This document shows, in pieces, positions 1 to 6,970 of a stretch of 64,000 nucleotides of DNA; position 1 is the first letter of the stretch, and the number at the start of each line of letters is the position of its first letter. Under the pieces are notes generated by a model. It was not told the DNA's origin and made no database searches. It saw nothing but the letters and a program-made list of their open reading frames with translations. The stretch is taken from assembly GCF_001705435.1 (NCBI RefSeq), contig NZ_MDEN01000065.1, forward strand, positions 248,001-312,000. The letters are read 5' to 3'. Source of the DNA: Pseudomonas graminis (lineage in GTDB: Bacteria > Pseudomonadota > Gammaproteobacteria > Pseudomonadales > Pseudomonadaceae). The translations under genes and the position numbers were made by a program.

Positions 1-152
1 TGCTGACCAATCCGCGCATTGGCGAACGACTAGAAGAGTTCGAACCAAGGGATGTACGCCGAATTCAGATCGGCCAATACGAGATGCGTTACGAGATAGT
101 GGATTCCACTATCTACCTGCTGCGCCTGTGGCACACCCGCGAAGACCGATAG
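1..152 (+). CDS. C-terminal part of a ParE/RelE-type toxin (5' end outside window)
   Basis: The frame starting at position 3 is open to a TAG at 150-152 and gives about 49 residues ending in LLRLWHTREDR. The pattern RRIQIGQYEMRYEIVDSTIYLLRLWHTRED is the typical C-terminal end of ParE/RelE-superfamily toxins, which carry a conserved YEI...I.LLR..H.RE.R block. Such toxins poison gyrase or cleave ribosome-bound mRNA; which applies cannot be told from the tail. The antitoxin would be expected just upstream, outside the window. No GTG/ATG start is visible because the gene begins before base 1. Family assignment is from memory of the motif and is fairly secure; the subtype is not. Confidence 0.75.
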   Translation, partial: LTNPRIGERLEEFEPRDVRRIQIGQYEMRYEIVDSTIYLLRLWHTREDR

Positions 153-275
153 GTTTTGGCTGGGCCAGGAACGGAACACATCAAACTGGCGAGCCTATGA
201 CTGATCGGAAAACCTTAGCGTACGATTTTTTCCGAATTCTGTAGGCTCCCCTCGTTAGTTTTCTAAGAGGTTGTC

Positions 276-959
276 ATGGGCACGACCAAACCGTTTGAGG
301 TCCGCGATAGCTGGGTCCTAGTCGACACCATGGTGGACACCTATTGTGAAATCGCGGAGGAGGCGTTTGGCTCCTTATTGTTCGAGCAGGCCAATCCGGT
401 CCCGAGGCATGAATGGCCCGTCGACTCGACAGCCTACGCCGAGCAGAAAACTAGAAAAAATGTAGCAGCCATAAAAACCGTCGTCTTCTGCGCGATGGCC
501 TTGGAAGCTGCGGCGTTTGAATTCGCCACCCTCCAGCTGGGAGAGCCCCTAGCCAAAAATTATCTAGATAAGCTGGATGTGGTGGGTAAATGGCTAGTCG
601 TCCCACGCTTGGTTTGTGGTCGATCGCTGAATGAGGACGGCCCTGCTATCAATGGCCTGAAGAGCCTGGTCAAAGAACGTAACGCTCTGGTGCATCACAA
701 ATCCAAAGAATGGAACGGCAAGCACGTACACCTGGACGAAGTGGATGCCCAAAGAAAACAGCTCGAACAACTCCAAGCTTCTAATGCATTCAAAACGCTG
801 GTCCTGCTTTCGTTGGAGCTGAATGCGGTGCTGCAAGCCGTGGGTCCGCTGCCACCTTTTGAGGATAGTTGGATACACGCTACCCCATGCAATCCGCTCG
901 TAGCGCAAGTGATCCACCGCTGCCGCGAGGTTCATCGCAATAACTGGCAAGGGGTATGA
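276..959 (+). CDS. Hypothetical HEPN-motif protein preceding a tyrosine recombinase
   Basis: A 227-residue soluble protein with no signal peptide or membrane segment. Residues 135-140 read RNALVH inside a helical context (LVKERNALVHHKSKE). This fits the R-polar-x(3)-H signature (Rx4-6H) of HEPN-domain proteins, many of which are metal-independent RNases in toxin-antitoxin, restriction or CRISPR systems; others are non-catalytic. The ATG is preceded by an AGAGG ribosome-binding site. The stop codon is one base before the GTG of the recombinase gene, so the two are almost certainly co-transcribed and perhaps translationally coupled. That arrangement suggests a cargo or accessory gene of the recombinase element. 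Function is inferred from one motif only; an RNase role is a hypothesis. Confidence 0.6.
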   Translation: MGTTKPFEVRDSWVLVDTMVDTYCEIAEEAFGSLLFEQANPVPRHEWPVDSTAYAEQKTRKNVAAIKTVVFCAMALEAAAFEFATLQLGEPLAKNYLDKLDVVGKWLVVPRLVCGRSLNEDGPAINGLKSLVKERNALVHHKSKEWNGKHVHLDEVDAQRKQLEQLQASNAFKTLVLLSLELNAVLQAVGPLPPFEDSWIHATPCNPLVAQVIHRCREVHRNNWQGV

Positions 960-960
960 C

Positions 961-1914
961 GTGACTGGAATTGTTACCCAGCAAGAACGCAGGCTAACCG
1001 CTGCGGAATTCCAGCACTTGGCCACCGTGCCGGCGGCCGTCGAGTGGTTCGCCAATATCGACAACCTGCGCACCCGGCGTGCGTACCAGGGCGATCTTGA
1101 GGACTTCTGCCGTTTCGTGGGCTTGGCGACTGCAGACGAATTTCGCTCGGTAACCCGGGCGCACGTACTGGCCTGGCGCGCAGATCTGGAGCGCCGGGGC
1201 CTAGCCGGCGCAACCATCCGCCGCAAACTGGCGGCGCTGGCCAGCCTCTATGACCACCTGCTCAACAGTAATGCGGTCACCGGCGGCAATCCGGTGCATG
1301 GCGTCAAACGATCCCGTATCGAAACCAATGAAGGAAAAACGCCGGCGCTCGGTGATCACCAGGCCAAGGCCCTGCTCGATGCGCCAGATCCGGACACGCT
1401 CAAAGGTAAGCGCGATCGGGCGCTTCTGGCGGTGCTGCTGTACCACGGGCTGCGCCGCGAAGAGGCCGCGCAGCTGATGCTCGCCGACCTGCAGGAGCGT
1501 CGAGGCATCAAGCACATGCGCATCCACGGCAAGGGCGGCAAACTGCGCTTTCTGCCGTTGCATCCGGTGGCCACTGAACGCATCTACATCTACCTGGAAG
1601 CGTCCGACCATGATCACCAGGACGGCAAGGCTCCCCTCTTCCACCCGCTGCGCGGCCGCACAACGGGCGCAGGGATCAGCGCCGATGGCATCTACGCAGT
1701 GGTAGGGCATTACGCCAAGGCTGCGGGGATAGAGGTTGCGGGGCTGGGGGTGCACGGGTTGCGCGCTACAGCGGCAACGAATGCCCTGGAGCACGAAGCG
1801 GATATCGCGAAGGTGCAGGCCTGGCTGGGCCACCCCAATATCAGCACGACGCGGATCTACGATCGCCGGCAGAACCGGCCTGAGGACTCACCCACGTTCA
1901 GGGTGAAGTATTGA
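961..1914 (+). CDS. Tyrosine recombinase/integrase (XerC-like), copy 1
   Basis: A 317-residue tyrosine recombinase starting at GTG directly behind the HEPN-motif gene. The N-terminal SAM-like core-binding domain covers about residues 15-105 (VEWFANIDNLRTRRAYQGDLEDF). The catalytic domain shows Arg in YHGLRREEA (about 165), Lys in HGKGGK (about 191-194), HGLR (His265, Arg268), LGH (His291) and the nucleophile Tyr300 in TTRIYDRR. All active-site residues are present, so it should be functional. It is a close paralogue of the recombinase at 60200-61162: roughly four in five residues match over the whole length, with an identical tail style (ENRPEDSPT..VKY). No direction factor or obvious att site is seen next to this copy. 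The gene ends 107 bp before the convergent coiled-coil regulator gene. Confidence 0.93.
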   Translation: MTGIVTQQERRLTAAEFQHLATVPAAVEWFANIDNLRTRRAYQGDLEDFCRFVGLATADEFRSVTRAHVLAWRADLERRGLAGATIRRKLAALASLYDHLLNSNAVTGGNPVHGVKRSRIETNEGKTPALGDHQAKALLDAPDPDTLKGKRDRALLAVLLYHGLRREEAAQLMLADLQERRGIKHMRIHGKGGKLRFLPLHPVATERIYIYLEASDHDHQDGKAPLFHPLRGRTTGAGISADGIYAVVGHYAKAAGIEVAGLGVHGLRATAATNALEHEADIAKVQAWLGHPNISTTRIYDRRQNRPEDSPTFRVKY

Positions 1915-1949
1915 GGTGTGTGTGCAGCGCGGAAAAAGTGAAAGGTTTA

Positions 1950-1961
1950 GGTAACGTTACC
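1950..1961. promoter_or_regulatory. Palindrome GGTAACGTTACC (copy 1 of 4)
   Basis: A perfect 12-bp palindrome followed by ATTAATA, lying between the 3' ends of the recombinase and the coiled-coil regulator gene. The same GTAACGTTAC core occurs at 2406-2415, 2576-2585 and 2600-2609 and I found it nowhere else in the window. It is probably a binding site of the protein encoded at 2021-2551. Confidence 0.6.
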
Positions 1962-2020
1962 ATTAATAGGCAGGCAGCAAAGCAAAGCGGGCGCCGGCTG
2001 AAATCAACCCGGGACCCTGC

Positions 2021-2551
2021 TCACGCCGTCAGGATCTGGCCGGTTTTGTGGTCCAGTACACGATAGGGCGCATCGTCCTTTCCCTCTGTAAACAGCTTGA
2101 GGTCTGCCAGAGCCGCGGACCTCGTCTTGTAAGTGTACTCTGGTCCCATAGCACCCATTCCAGACCACTTTCCATCCGAATAATTTCGGGTCTGAAATTC
2201 ATAACGGGCGTTGGCCGGGCCCTTTTTTGAGCCAGTCTGAACAGACGCTAAACGCCGTTCGAGCTCTCGGACACGCGCTCGAGCTTTTTCCCCCAGCTCG
2301 AATTCTACCCGGGCTTTCATCTGCGCATCTTCCAGCTCGTTCATCAGCTGGAGCACCTGTGCGCGCAAGGTCATGTTCTCGTCCAGAGCCTCAACGGTAT
2401 TTTTAGTAACGTTACTATTAATGCGCTGACGGTACTGACGTTGAATGGTCGCCCGGGACAGCGCCTTACCGGTCGATGGCCGGCCAGGCTTACGTTTTTC
2501 CTGGCCAGCTTGAGTCGATTCTACTGGGGATGCCTCGGGGATATCAGCCAT
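2021..2551 (-). CDS. Predicted coiled-coil DNA-binding protein, likely autoregulator
   Basis: A 176-residue protein. The N-terminus is basic (RKPGRPSTGKALSRATIQRQYRQR, about residues 20-44), which is AT-hook/HTH-like. A highly charged helical stretch follows (about 55-110, LDENMTLRAQVLQLMNELEDAQMKARVEFELGEKARARVRELERRL), probably a coiled coil. A small aromatic-rich C-terminal domain (YEFQTRNYSDGKWSG.....YRVLDHKTGQIL) completes it. The layout recalls plasmid regulators of the KfrA type (DNA-binding head plus coiled coil), but I do not recognise the family. Two GTAACGTTAC palindromes sit 25-58 bp upstream of the ATG, one lies inside the coding sequence (codons for NSNVTKN), and one lies just past the stop. 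Autorepression and possibly DNA-structuring activity are inferred from this. Confidence 0.6.
   Translation of the reverse strand: MADIPEASPVESTQAGQEKRKPGRPSTGKALSRATIQRQYRQRINSNVTKNTVEALDENMTLRAQVLQLMNELEDAQMKARVEFELGEKARARVRELERRLASVQTGSKKGPANARYEFQTRNYSDGKWSGMGAMGPEYTYKTRSAALADLKLFTEGKDDAPYRVLDHKTGQILTA
2405..2416. promoter_or_regulatory. Palindrome AGTAACGTTACT inside the regulator gene (copy 2 of 4)
   Basis: A perfect palindrome lying within codons of the 2021-2551 gene and followed by ATTAAT, as at copy 1. Its presence inside a coding region suggests an intragenic operator, or a site used for spreading or bridging by the protein. Confidence 0.5.
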
Positions 2552-2575
2552 GACTTGGGTTCTTCATCAATTAAG

Positions 2576-2609
2576 GTAACGTTACTATAAAAAATTTCCG
2601 TAACGTTAC
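2576..2609 (-). promoter_or_regulatory. Tandem GTAACGTTAC operators overlapping the regulator promoter (copies 3 and 4)
   Basis: Two GTAACGTTAC palindromes at 2576-2585 and 2600-2609, 24 bp apart centre to centre. On the minus strand a TATAGT hexamer overlaps the downstream copy and is a reasonable -10. The upstream copy falls where the -35 region would be; the -35 match itself is poor. Binding here would block RNA polymerase, consistent with negative autoregulation of the gene starting at 2551. Confidence 0.55.
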
Positions 2610-2744
2610 CATTTCTCATACCGATGCGTTTCTTATGACGGGAAGCCTGGAGGTAGTGGACAGGGGTTCGCCCTGCAAGGCAGCAGCCAGCAAACCCTGG
2701 GACACATTTAGAAGACTGAGAGGTTGCTTTTAATCCTCATTTCC

Positions 2745-3914
2745 TTATTCACCGCGACGGCGGAGATACTCAGCGAAAAGAGGAACCGAGAAATCCAGGT
2801 AGCCATGATCTGTGCTGTAGATCATTCCCTTTGCGATGATGTTGGCCCGAGCTGGCCCCAGTGAGGACTGATCGCGCCCCATCCCCTTAGCAATACCTGC
2901 CATGGGATAAGGACCATCACCAAGAACGGCCATCGCATTCACAAACTGGATCTCGGCCTTGGTAAGCCGGTCGTACCGAACCTTGAAAAATCCTTCATCA
3001 AGACGGGCAAGGGTTTCAGGGTAAGCGCGATCTACATCAGCGAGTGTGATTCCAGGACCAGGTGCTACATCCCATGAGGTAGAACCCCATTCTTGCAAAA
3101 AGAATGGATAACCTTTCGTTCGTGCAAAAATTGAATCGAGAGCAGCATCCTCTATCTGTTCCCCCTCCTCTTCAATAGGTTTGCGTACTGCCAGTTTCGC
3201 GGATTTTTCATCGAGCGGGCCGACAGCTGGATAATGGAACAGTCGCTCTGCGTACGACTTAGCCTCACCAGCCAACTTAGCAACCTGCGGAAGCCCAGCC
3301 CCAACCAAAACCACAGGCAAACCGCGTTGAGCCATCCGATGCATCGACACTATCAGCGCAGATAGATCATCTTCAGAGAGGTATTGAACCTCATCGATGA
3401 GAAGAACCCATCCCTTACCAGCAGCTTTGACGCCTTCACCAATTACATTGAATAGGTCTGGTAGGTCGTGCTGAAGGTCGCCGCTATCAGCCAGCCCGGG
3501 CTCTGCAGCTTCAACACCAACCTCAACTCCGCCTATGTCGATTTTGAACATCGAGGCAAAATTGCGCAGGGCTCCCATACCTTGACTTGCAATCTGCTTT
3601 GCTGCTTCGAAACCGGATAGGGAACGCATCACCCGTCGAAGCTCAGGATAAAGGAGAGTAGAGAGCGTGTTTTTCTCGGGCGCCTCAAGCTGGGATACGA
3701 GCATTCCATGCTCCCTCGCAATATTCCCGATTTCGTTGAGCAGAACCGTCTTGCCAACTCCACGTAGGCCCAAGAGCATCAACGACCGAGCCGGCTTTCC
3801 TCTCACTGCACGGCCACAAGAAATACGAGCCATATCCAAAATAGGGTCCCGGCCAGCTAGCTCGGGTGGAGGAAAACCTGCGCCAGGGGCAAAGGGATTA
3901 CTGTACGGATTCAT
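2745..3914 (-). CDS. AAA ATPase (ORC/Cdc6-like P-loop protein)
   Basis: An AAA-type ATPase of 389 residues when started at the ATG at 3912-3914, which has GAGG seven bases upstream; a longer start at 3938 lacks a good ribosome-binding site. Walker A is GLRGVGKT and Walker B is VLLIDEVQ. Sensor-1-like VVLVGAGLP and the downstream YPFFLQEWG...TKAEIQFVNAMAVLGDGPYPMAGIAKGMGRDQSSLGPARANIIAKGMI show an AAA lid followed by a winged helix, as in Orc1/Cdc6-like and bacterial archaeal-ATPase-type proteins. Its target is unknown. It stands alone on the minus strand between the autoregulator and small plasmid genes. A replication, transposition-helper or defence ATPase role is possible; none can be chosen from sequence. 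Confidence 0.8.
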   Translation of the reverse strand: MNPYSNPFAPGAGFPPPELAGRDPILDMARISCGRAVRGKPARSLMLLGLRGVGKTVLLNEIGNIAREHGMLVSQLEAPEKNTLSTLLYPELRRVMRSLSGFEAAKQIASQGMGALRNFASMFKIDIGGVEVGVEAAEPGLADSGDLQHDLPDLFNVIGEGVKAAGKGWVLLIDEVQYLSEDDLSALIVSMHRMAQRGLPVVLVGAGLPQVAKLAGEAKSYAERLFHYPAVGPLDEKSAKLAVRKPIEEEGEQIEDAALDSIFARTKGYPFFLQEWGSTSWDVAPGPGITLADVDRAYPETLARLDEGFFKVRYDRLTKAEIQFVNAMAVLGDGPYPMAGIAKGMGRDQSSLGPARANIIAKGMIYSTDHGYLDFSVPLFAEYLRRRGE

Positions 3915-4075
3915 GACAACCTCATCTATAAATAACAAGACCTAACTAAATATAGCATAAATCGCTATCTTTAAATAGATTTCACTATAGCTTTGGACGA
4001 AGCCTATAACGCATCTAGAGAGGCTCAGCGATTCGCCGCTTGGTCGACAGCCAAGTAAGGCCTGCCCTGACCGCC

Positions 4076-4321
4076 CTACTGGTTTAGCTCGCGGGTCAGC
4101 TGTTCTTCAACTGCCCAGGCATACGCCGAATCGACCGACTCCAGCAGCTCGCGCAAATCCTCGTCGGTAATGACGCCCTGGGCGCACGCCTGTTTTGCCT
4201 GTTCGGTCAACGCCGTGGTATGCGCCTCTGGATCCCGCAAAAGGGCCTTACGGTCCTCGACTGATGTGTGCCAGGCCGTGATGAACCCGGCCCATTGATC
4301 CTGTTTATCTTCGGTGGCCAT
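4076..4321 (-). CDS. Small acidic hypothetical protein (81 aa)
   Basis: Begins at ATG with GGAG ten bases upstream. The product is acidic, soluble and predicted to be largely helical (DQWAGFITAWHTSVEDRKALLRDPEAHTTALTEQAKQAC...ITDEDLRELLESVDSAYAWAVEEQL). I do not recognise the family. It follows the 4343-4720 gene by 21 bp on the same strand, so the two probably form one transcript. Codon use is like its neighbours. Confidence 0.6.
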   Translation of the reverse strand: MATEDKQDQWAGFITAWHTSVEDRKALLRDPEAHTTALTEQAKQACAQGVITDEDLRELLESVDSAYAWAVEEQLTRELNQ

Positions 4322-4342
4322 GGTGCGCTCCGCTTGAACACG

Positions 4343-4720
4343 TTAGGACTTCGATTTTCCTTGTTTTGAATAACCAAGCCGGTACAAAAGCTCGCTCCAA
4401 CTTTCACCCGGGTGAGCCTGCTTTGCTAGCTCAGCTCGTTCCGAGGGTGGAATCGCTTTAAGCTTGGGGTGCCGCTCTTCAAATGCAGCCCATCTTTGAT
4501 GTGCTCCTATAGTCGGTCGATCTACGCTTGCTATGGGCCAAAGGGGGTCGATTGAGGCCATCCAAGCCTCATCCGCAGCAGGCACGGCTTCACCGGTCAC
4601 TGCCCCCAGCATTTGCAACAACGAAGTGAGTCGACGCTCCTGCTCGATCCTCTTCACTTCCTGTTGATATGCTTCAGCTTCAGCGTTGAACTCACGGTAT
4701 GGATCATCTGGATCGTCCAA
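4343..4720 (-). CDS. Hypothetical protein (125 aa), TTG start
   Basis: The start is a TTG at 4718-4720 (TTG GAC GAT CCA), chosen because GGGAGG lies just upstream and no ATG follows until well inside. The protein is acidic at the N-terminus with a charged helical stretch (EAEAYQQEVKRIEQERRLTSLLQML) and a tryptophan/proline-containing C-terminal half (RWAAFEERHPKLKAIPPSERAELAKQAHPGESWSELLYRLGYSKQGK). No family recognised. It lies downstream of the parA/ribbon-helix-helix pair, separated from it by the inverted repeat at 4776-4807, which probably holds its promoter or operator. Confidence 0.6.
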   Translation of the reverse strand: MDDPDDPYREFNAEAEAYQQEVKRIEQERRLTSLLQMLGAVTGEAVPAADEAWMASIDPLWPIASVDRPTIGAHQRWAAFEERHPKLKAIPPSERAELAKQAHPGESWSELLYRLGYSKQGKSKS

Positions 4721-4775
4721 AGATCTCCCTCCCCTGGCTTACCAATATCAGCCGATAACCTAACGTCATAAGTCA

Positions 4776-4807
4776 AATTACTAATTAGCAAATATTAATT
4801 AGTAATT
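4776..4807. repeat. 12-bp inverted repeat AATTACTAATTA / TAATTAGTAATT with 8-bp spacer
   Basis: Perfect 12-bp arms (4776-4787 and 4796-4807) in a very AT-rich stretch between the ribbon-helix-helix gene and the 125-aa gene. Related AT-rich words (AATTACTAA, TTAATTA, AATTACC, TTAATTAGTAA) recur at 5786-5811, 6477-6504 and 6992-7010. It may be an operator or part of a centromere for the ParA/ribbon-helix-helix system. ParG/Omega-type proteins bind short repeated AT-rich words, but the pairing here is inference. Confidence 0.6.
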
Positions 4808-4828
4808 ACCAACCTCCAGCATGGCTAC

Positions 4829-5116
4829 TCACTTCGCTTTAAATCCCTGGGCTTCTAAAGCGCTTCTGATGAGGGCGCTAACCGTTCTGTTAGGCATGCC
4901 TCCACGCTTGTTTGCGAGCACAACGTCCTCAATCTGTTCAATCATGCTGGGAGGCAAACTAACCGAAATGGGAACGGCTTTCCTTTTGTCTGGAGCCCGC
5001 ACTTGAGGCTGAGAGCCGTAAGGTTTATCGGCCAGCTCACTCGCCAAACGCTCCGATTCTTCCTGGCTAACATTCGCTTTCTTAGTAGCCGTTTCGCTCG
5101 ATTTCTTAACGGCCAT
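4829..5116 (-). CDS. Ribbon-helix-helix partner of ParA (partition/centromere-binding protein)
   Basis: A 95-residue protein with a long basic/acidic flexible N-terminus and a C-terminal ribbon-helix-helix-like fold: KAVPISVSLPPSMIEQIEDVVLANKRGGMPNRTVSALIRSALEAQG. The beta strand AVPISVSLP followed by two helices is the MetJ/Arc pattern. The gene overlaps the 3' end of parA by 11 bp and is translated with it. This matches type Ib partition operons, where a small ribbon-helix-helix protein such as ParG, ParC or Omega binds the centromere and represses the operon. Identity as centromere-binding protein is by context. Confidence 0.75.
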   Translation of the reverse strand: MAVKKSSETATKKANVSQEESERLASELADKPYGSQPQVRAPDKRKAVPISVSLPPSMIEQIEDVVLANKRGGMPNRTVSALIRSALEAQGFKAK

Positions 5117-5756
5117 GGAACACCTCGCTCAGAAGCTCTTTGATTTCGTTAGCGGCTTCACGGTTTTTCCCTTCCAACACCGACGTCCCAAATGGAATCG
5201 AATCCTTATAGGCTTTTCGGTAAAACCCAACTGAGTTCAGGGGTTGAATTTCAGGAAACTCAGACAGAAATTCCAGAAACTCCTTCCGTTCCGTTTTCCG
5301 AACTGACGGGTTGGGCGACGCCATGGATTGGTAGGCGAACGTCTTAAGGCTTGGGTTCAGATCTCGGCACCGCAGCACCTGTTCCTGCAGTTCACCAAGC
5401 GTGTCCAGGTCCAGCTGGCTGCACTGGTTAGGAGCAATGATGACGTCCGCGACAACGGCGCCCGTAATGAGCTCACGCGAGTTTCTTCCAGCTACGTCCA
5501 CAATGACGTAATCGAACTTTTCACTCAGCGTTCTCAAAGTGACCGTGATGTTATCTCGCTTTTCCAGCAGGGTAATTTTAGGCGTGATGTTTGACGCCTC
5601 GCGTTCGGCGTACCACTTCGACGCGCTTCGTTGTGGATCTGCATCGACCAGGCACACGTCTTTACCTTCCATTGCCAATCCGACTGACAAATTGACCGCG
5701 GTTGTGGTCTTGCCAACGCCGCCCTTGTTTCCACCAACGATCACGATATCGCCCAT
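5106..5756 (-). CDS. parA: ParA-family partition ATPase (copy 1)
   Basis: A 216-residue ParA/MinD-type P-loop ATPase. The start is taken at 5754-5756 (MGDIVIVGGNKGG), with CGAGG upstream; an upstream in-frame start at 5780 would lie inside the operator palindrome. The deviant Walker A KGGVGKTTTA, Walker A' LVDADPQRSASKW and Walker B VIVDVAGRNSRE are all present. It lacks the N-terminal HTH of type Ia ParA, so it is type Ib, consistent with the small ribbon-helix-helix gene overlapping its 3' end. It would segregate the plasmid over the nucleoid. A perfect 18-bp palindrome lies 18 bp upstream of the start. A second, diverged ParA is at 13113-13763. Confidence 0.9.
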   Translation of the reverse strand: MGDIVIVGGNKGGVGKTTTAVNLSVGLAMEGKDVCLVDADPQRSASKWYAEREASNITPKITLLEKRDNITVTLRTLSEKFDYVIVDVAGRNSRELITGAVVADVIIAPNQCSQLDLDTLGELQEQVLRCRDLNPSLKTFAYQSMASPNPSVRKTERKEFLEFLSEFPEIQPLNSVGFYRKAYKDSIPFGTSVLEGKNREAANEIKELLSEVFHGR

Positions 5757-5773
5757 ACAAACCTCGAAATACG

Positions 5774-5791
5774 AATTCACAATTGTGAATT
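5774..5791. promoter_or_regulatory. Perfect 18-bp palindrome upstream of parA (AATTCACAATTGTGAATT)
   Basis: A perfect palindrome with its near edge 18 bp upstream of the parA start codon, followed by the AT-rich string AACTATTAATTAATATTAG. It is a probable operator for the parA operon, or part of the centromere. Confidence 0.6.
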
Positions 5792-5799
5792 ACTAACTA

Positions 5800-5970
5800 T
5801 TAATTAATATTAGCAAATGCCCGGCTTTTGTCCAACATCGACATCAAAGCTTCCGCGACGCAGGCAGGGGCAATCTCACCGGCATATTGCTTGAGCCAGT
5901 AACGGTATTTTGGGTTGGTGAGTTCGCGCAGCAGTAGAGGGCGCGCTGTGATACATTTCGCATCGGGCAT
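5800..5970 (-). CDS. Small hypothetical protein (56 aa)
   Basis: A short ORF: ATG at 5968-5970 preceded by GGTGG, stop TAA at 5800-5802. It reads MPDAKCITARPLLLRELTNP... and continues with a tryptophan/tyrosine-rich helix (YRYWLKQYAGEIAP) and a helical C-terminus. Composition and the ribosome-binding site look genuine, and it fills the space between parA and the 6046-6456 gene on the same strand. No family recognised. Its last codons run into the AT-rich repeats upstream of parA, so the parA promoter may lie within its 3' end. Confidence 0.55.
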   Translation of the reverse strand: MPDAKCITARPLLLRELTNPKYRYWLKQYAGEIAPACVAEALMSMLDKSRAFANIN

Positions 5971-6045
5971 GATTTTTCCACCAGGTTAATTGTGTTCACG
6001 CTGGGGGTGGTTGCAGCCATTCCCCGGCACATTTCTCGATCTTTC

Positions 6046-6456
6046 TCATCCCATGAAGGCAATGACCTTCACTATTTCCTGTGGCACCCGGCCAGTCAAA
6101 ATTAGGAAATTTCGCCAGATCTCATACGGTATGTCCTGGCTACCCTCCTTGAATTTTCGAATTCTCCGATCAGACGCAATCTTGAGTAAGCTGGCCAATT
6201 TCTTGTCCGTGTCGTAGGCCTCGAAGTGCGACTGAAAATGGCGAAAATATGCCCGCACGACCTCAGGATGCGGGGGTTCCCACCCCTCGTGCTTGCGCAG
6301 TAGATGTGCCCGCGAATACAACGACTCGTCTATCTCGTCCTGGCTGGGCAGCTGCGGAGCTTTCAGATTAGCCTCAAGCTGCTTCACGGCCTCTTGAGTG
6401 GCCATCTCGAAGATCAACCGTTGTTGCCTTGGTATATCCGGCAAGTCAATTTTCAT
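6046..6456 (-). CDS. Hypothetical plasmid protein (136 aa)
   Basis: The start is at the ATG 6454-6456 (MKIDLPDIPRQQRL), because GGAGGAGG lies immediately upstream; ATGs at 6468 and 6492 have no such signal. The protein is soluble and mostly helical. Its C-terminal part (TDKKLASLLKIASDRRIRKFKEGSQDIPYEIWRNFLILTGRVPQEIVKVIAF) could be an HTH-like segment, but this is not firm. No family recognised. Tandem AATTACC repeats lie 20-48 bp upstream of the start and could be operators. Confidence 0.55.
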   Translation of the reverse strand: MKIDLPDIPRQQRLIFEMATQEAVKQLEANLKAPQLPSQDEIDESLYSRAHLLRKHEGWEPPHPEVVRAYFRHFQSHFEAYDTDKKLASLLKIASDRRIRKFKEGSQDIPYEIWRNFLILTGRVPQEIVKVIAFMG

Positions 6457-6476
6457 GTCCTCCTCCATCAATTCTA

Positions 6477-6504
6477 AATTACCAATTACCAATTACCAAT
6501 TAGC
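6477..6504. repeat. Four tandem 7-bp repeats (AATTACC x3 + AATTAGC)
   Basis: Iteron-like heptads at 6477-6483, 6484-6490, 6491-6497 and 6498-6504, upstream of the 6046-6456 gene. Short tandem AT-rich words like these are typical binding arrays for ribbon-helix-helix partition proteins, or operators. Related words occur near parA. Confidence 0.6.
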
Positions 6505-6554
6505 ACGGCTCCTTTTTCGCCTCATCACAGAATGGGGCCGTGAGGCCCCTCCCC

Positions 6555-6842
6555 TTACCGTGGCGACAGCTCGATCCGCTGAACGTCTGAAACACGGATG
6601 TTGACCAAACTCAGCGTCCCTGTTGCTAACCTTTTCCAGTAACCAGATTGATGTACATGCACCAAGGAGTAGAAAAGGAAGTCAGGGAGAAGGATGTCTA
6701 TACGGTTCACCAGTATGCCAATGTGTTCAGGATTGAACTCTCGTACTGGCGCTCCACATCGATCCGCTGAAGCCCGGCGGGTTATCCAAAAATGAGATTC
6801 TGGAAAATCCGTCCGAATGGTCGCTACATCTGAAAGTCTCAT
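6555..6842 (-). CDS. Small protein resembling a type I restriction specificity (HsdS) half-domain
   Basis: A 95-residue reading frame starting at the ATG 6840-6842 with AGGAACG upstream. The sequence MRLSDVATIRTDFPESHFWITRR...NPEHIGILVNRIDILLPDFLFYSLVHVHQSGYWKRLATGTLSLVNIRVSDVQRIEL resembles a single HsdS-like target-recognition domain, with its LSDVATIR start, PDFLFYSL helix, and ATGTLSLVNIRVSDV ending. No methylase or nuclease subunit is nearby, so it is not a normal restriction subunit; stand-alone versions exist in phages and plasmids with unknown roles. Two related palindromes lie 76-128 bp upstream. Family assignment is from memory. Confidence 0.55.
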   Translation of the reverse strand: MRLSDVATIRTDFPESHFWITRRASADRCGAPVREFNPEHIGILVNRIDILLPDFLFYSLVHVHQSGYWKRLATGTLSLVNIRVSDVQRIELSPR

Positions 6843-6917
6843 CTCGTTCCTCGCGGTGGCAACGGCTAGCCTCCTCAGGTTCGAGTGGCTCTCTGCGTGC
6901 CACCAACAAGCACATAA

Positions 6918-6970
6918 TAGGCCCATATGGGCCTACATGCAAGCGAAGAATAAGCCCAAATGGGCTTATT
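6918..6970. promoter_or_regulatory. Paired palindromes with GCCCAWATGGGC core
   Basis: A perfect 18-bp palindrome (TAGGCCCATATGGGCCTA, 6918-6935) and a near-perfect 22-bp one (10-bp arms AATAAGCCCA and TGGGCTTATT, 6949-6970). Their centres are 33 bp apart, about three helical turns. They lie between the HsdS-like gene and the SRAP gene, in the upstream region of the former. They form a likely double operator for an unidentified regulator. Confidence 0.6.
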
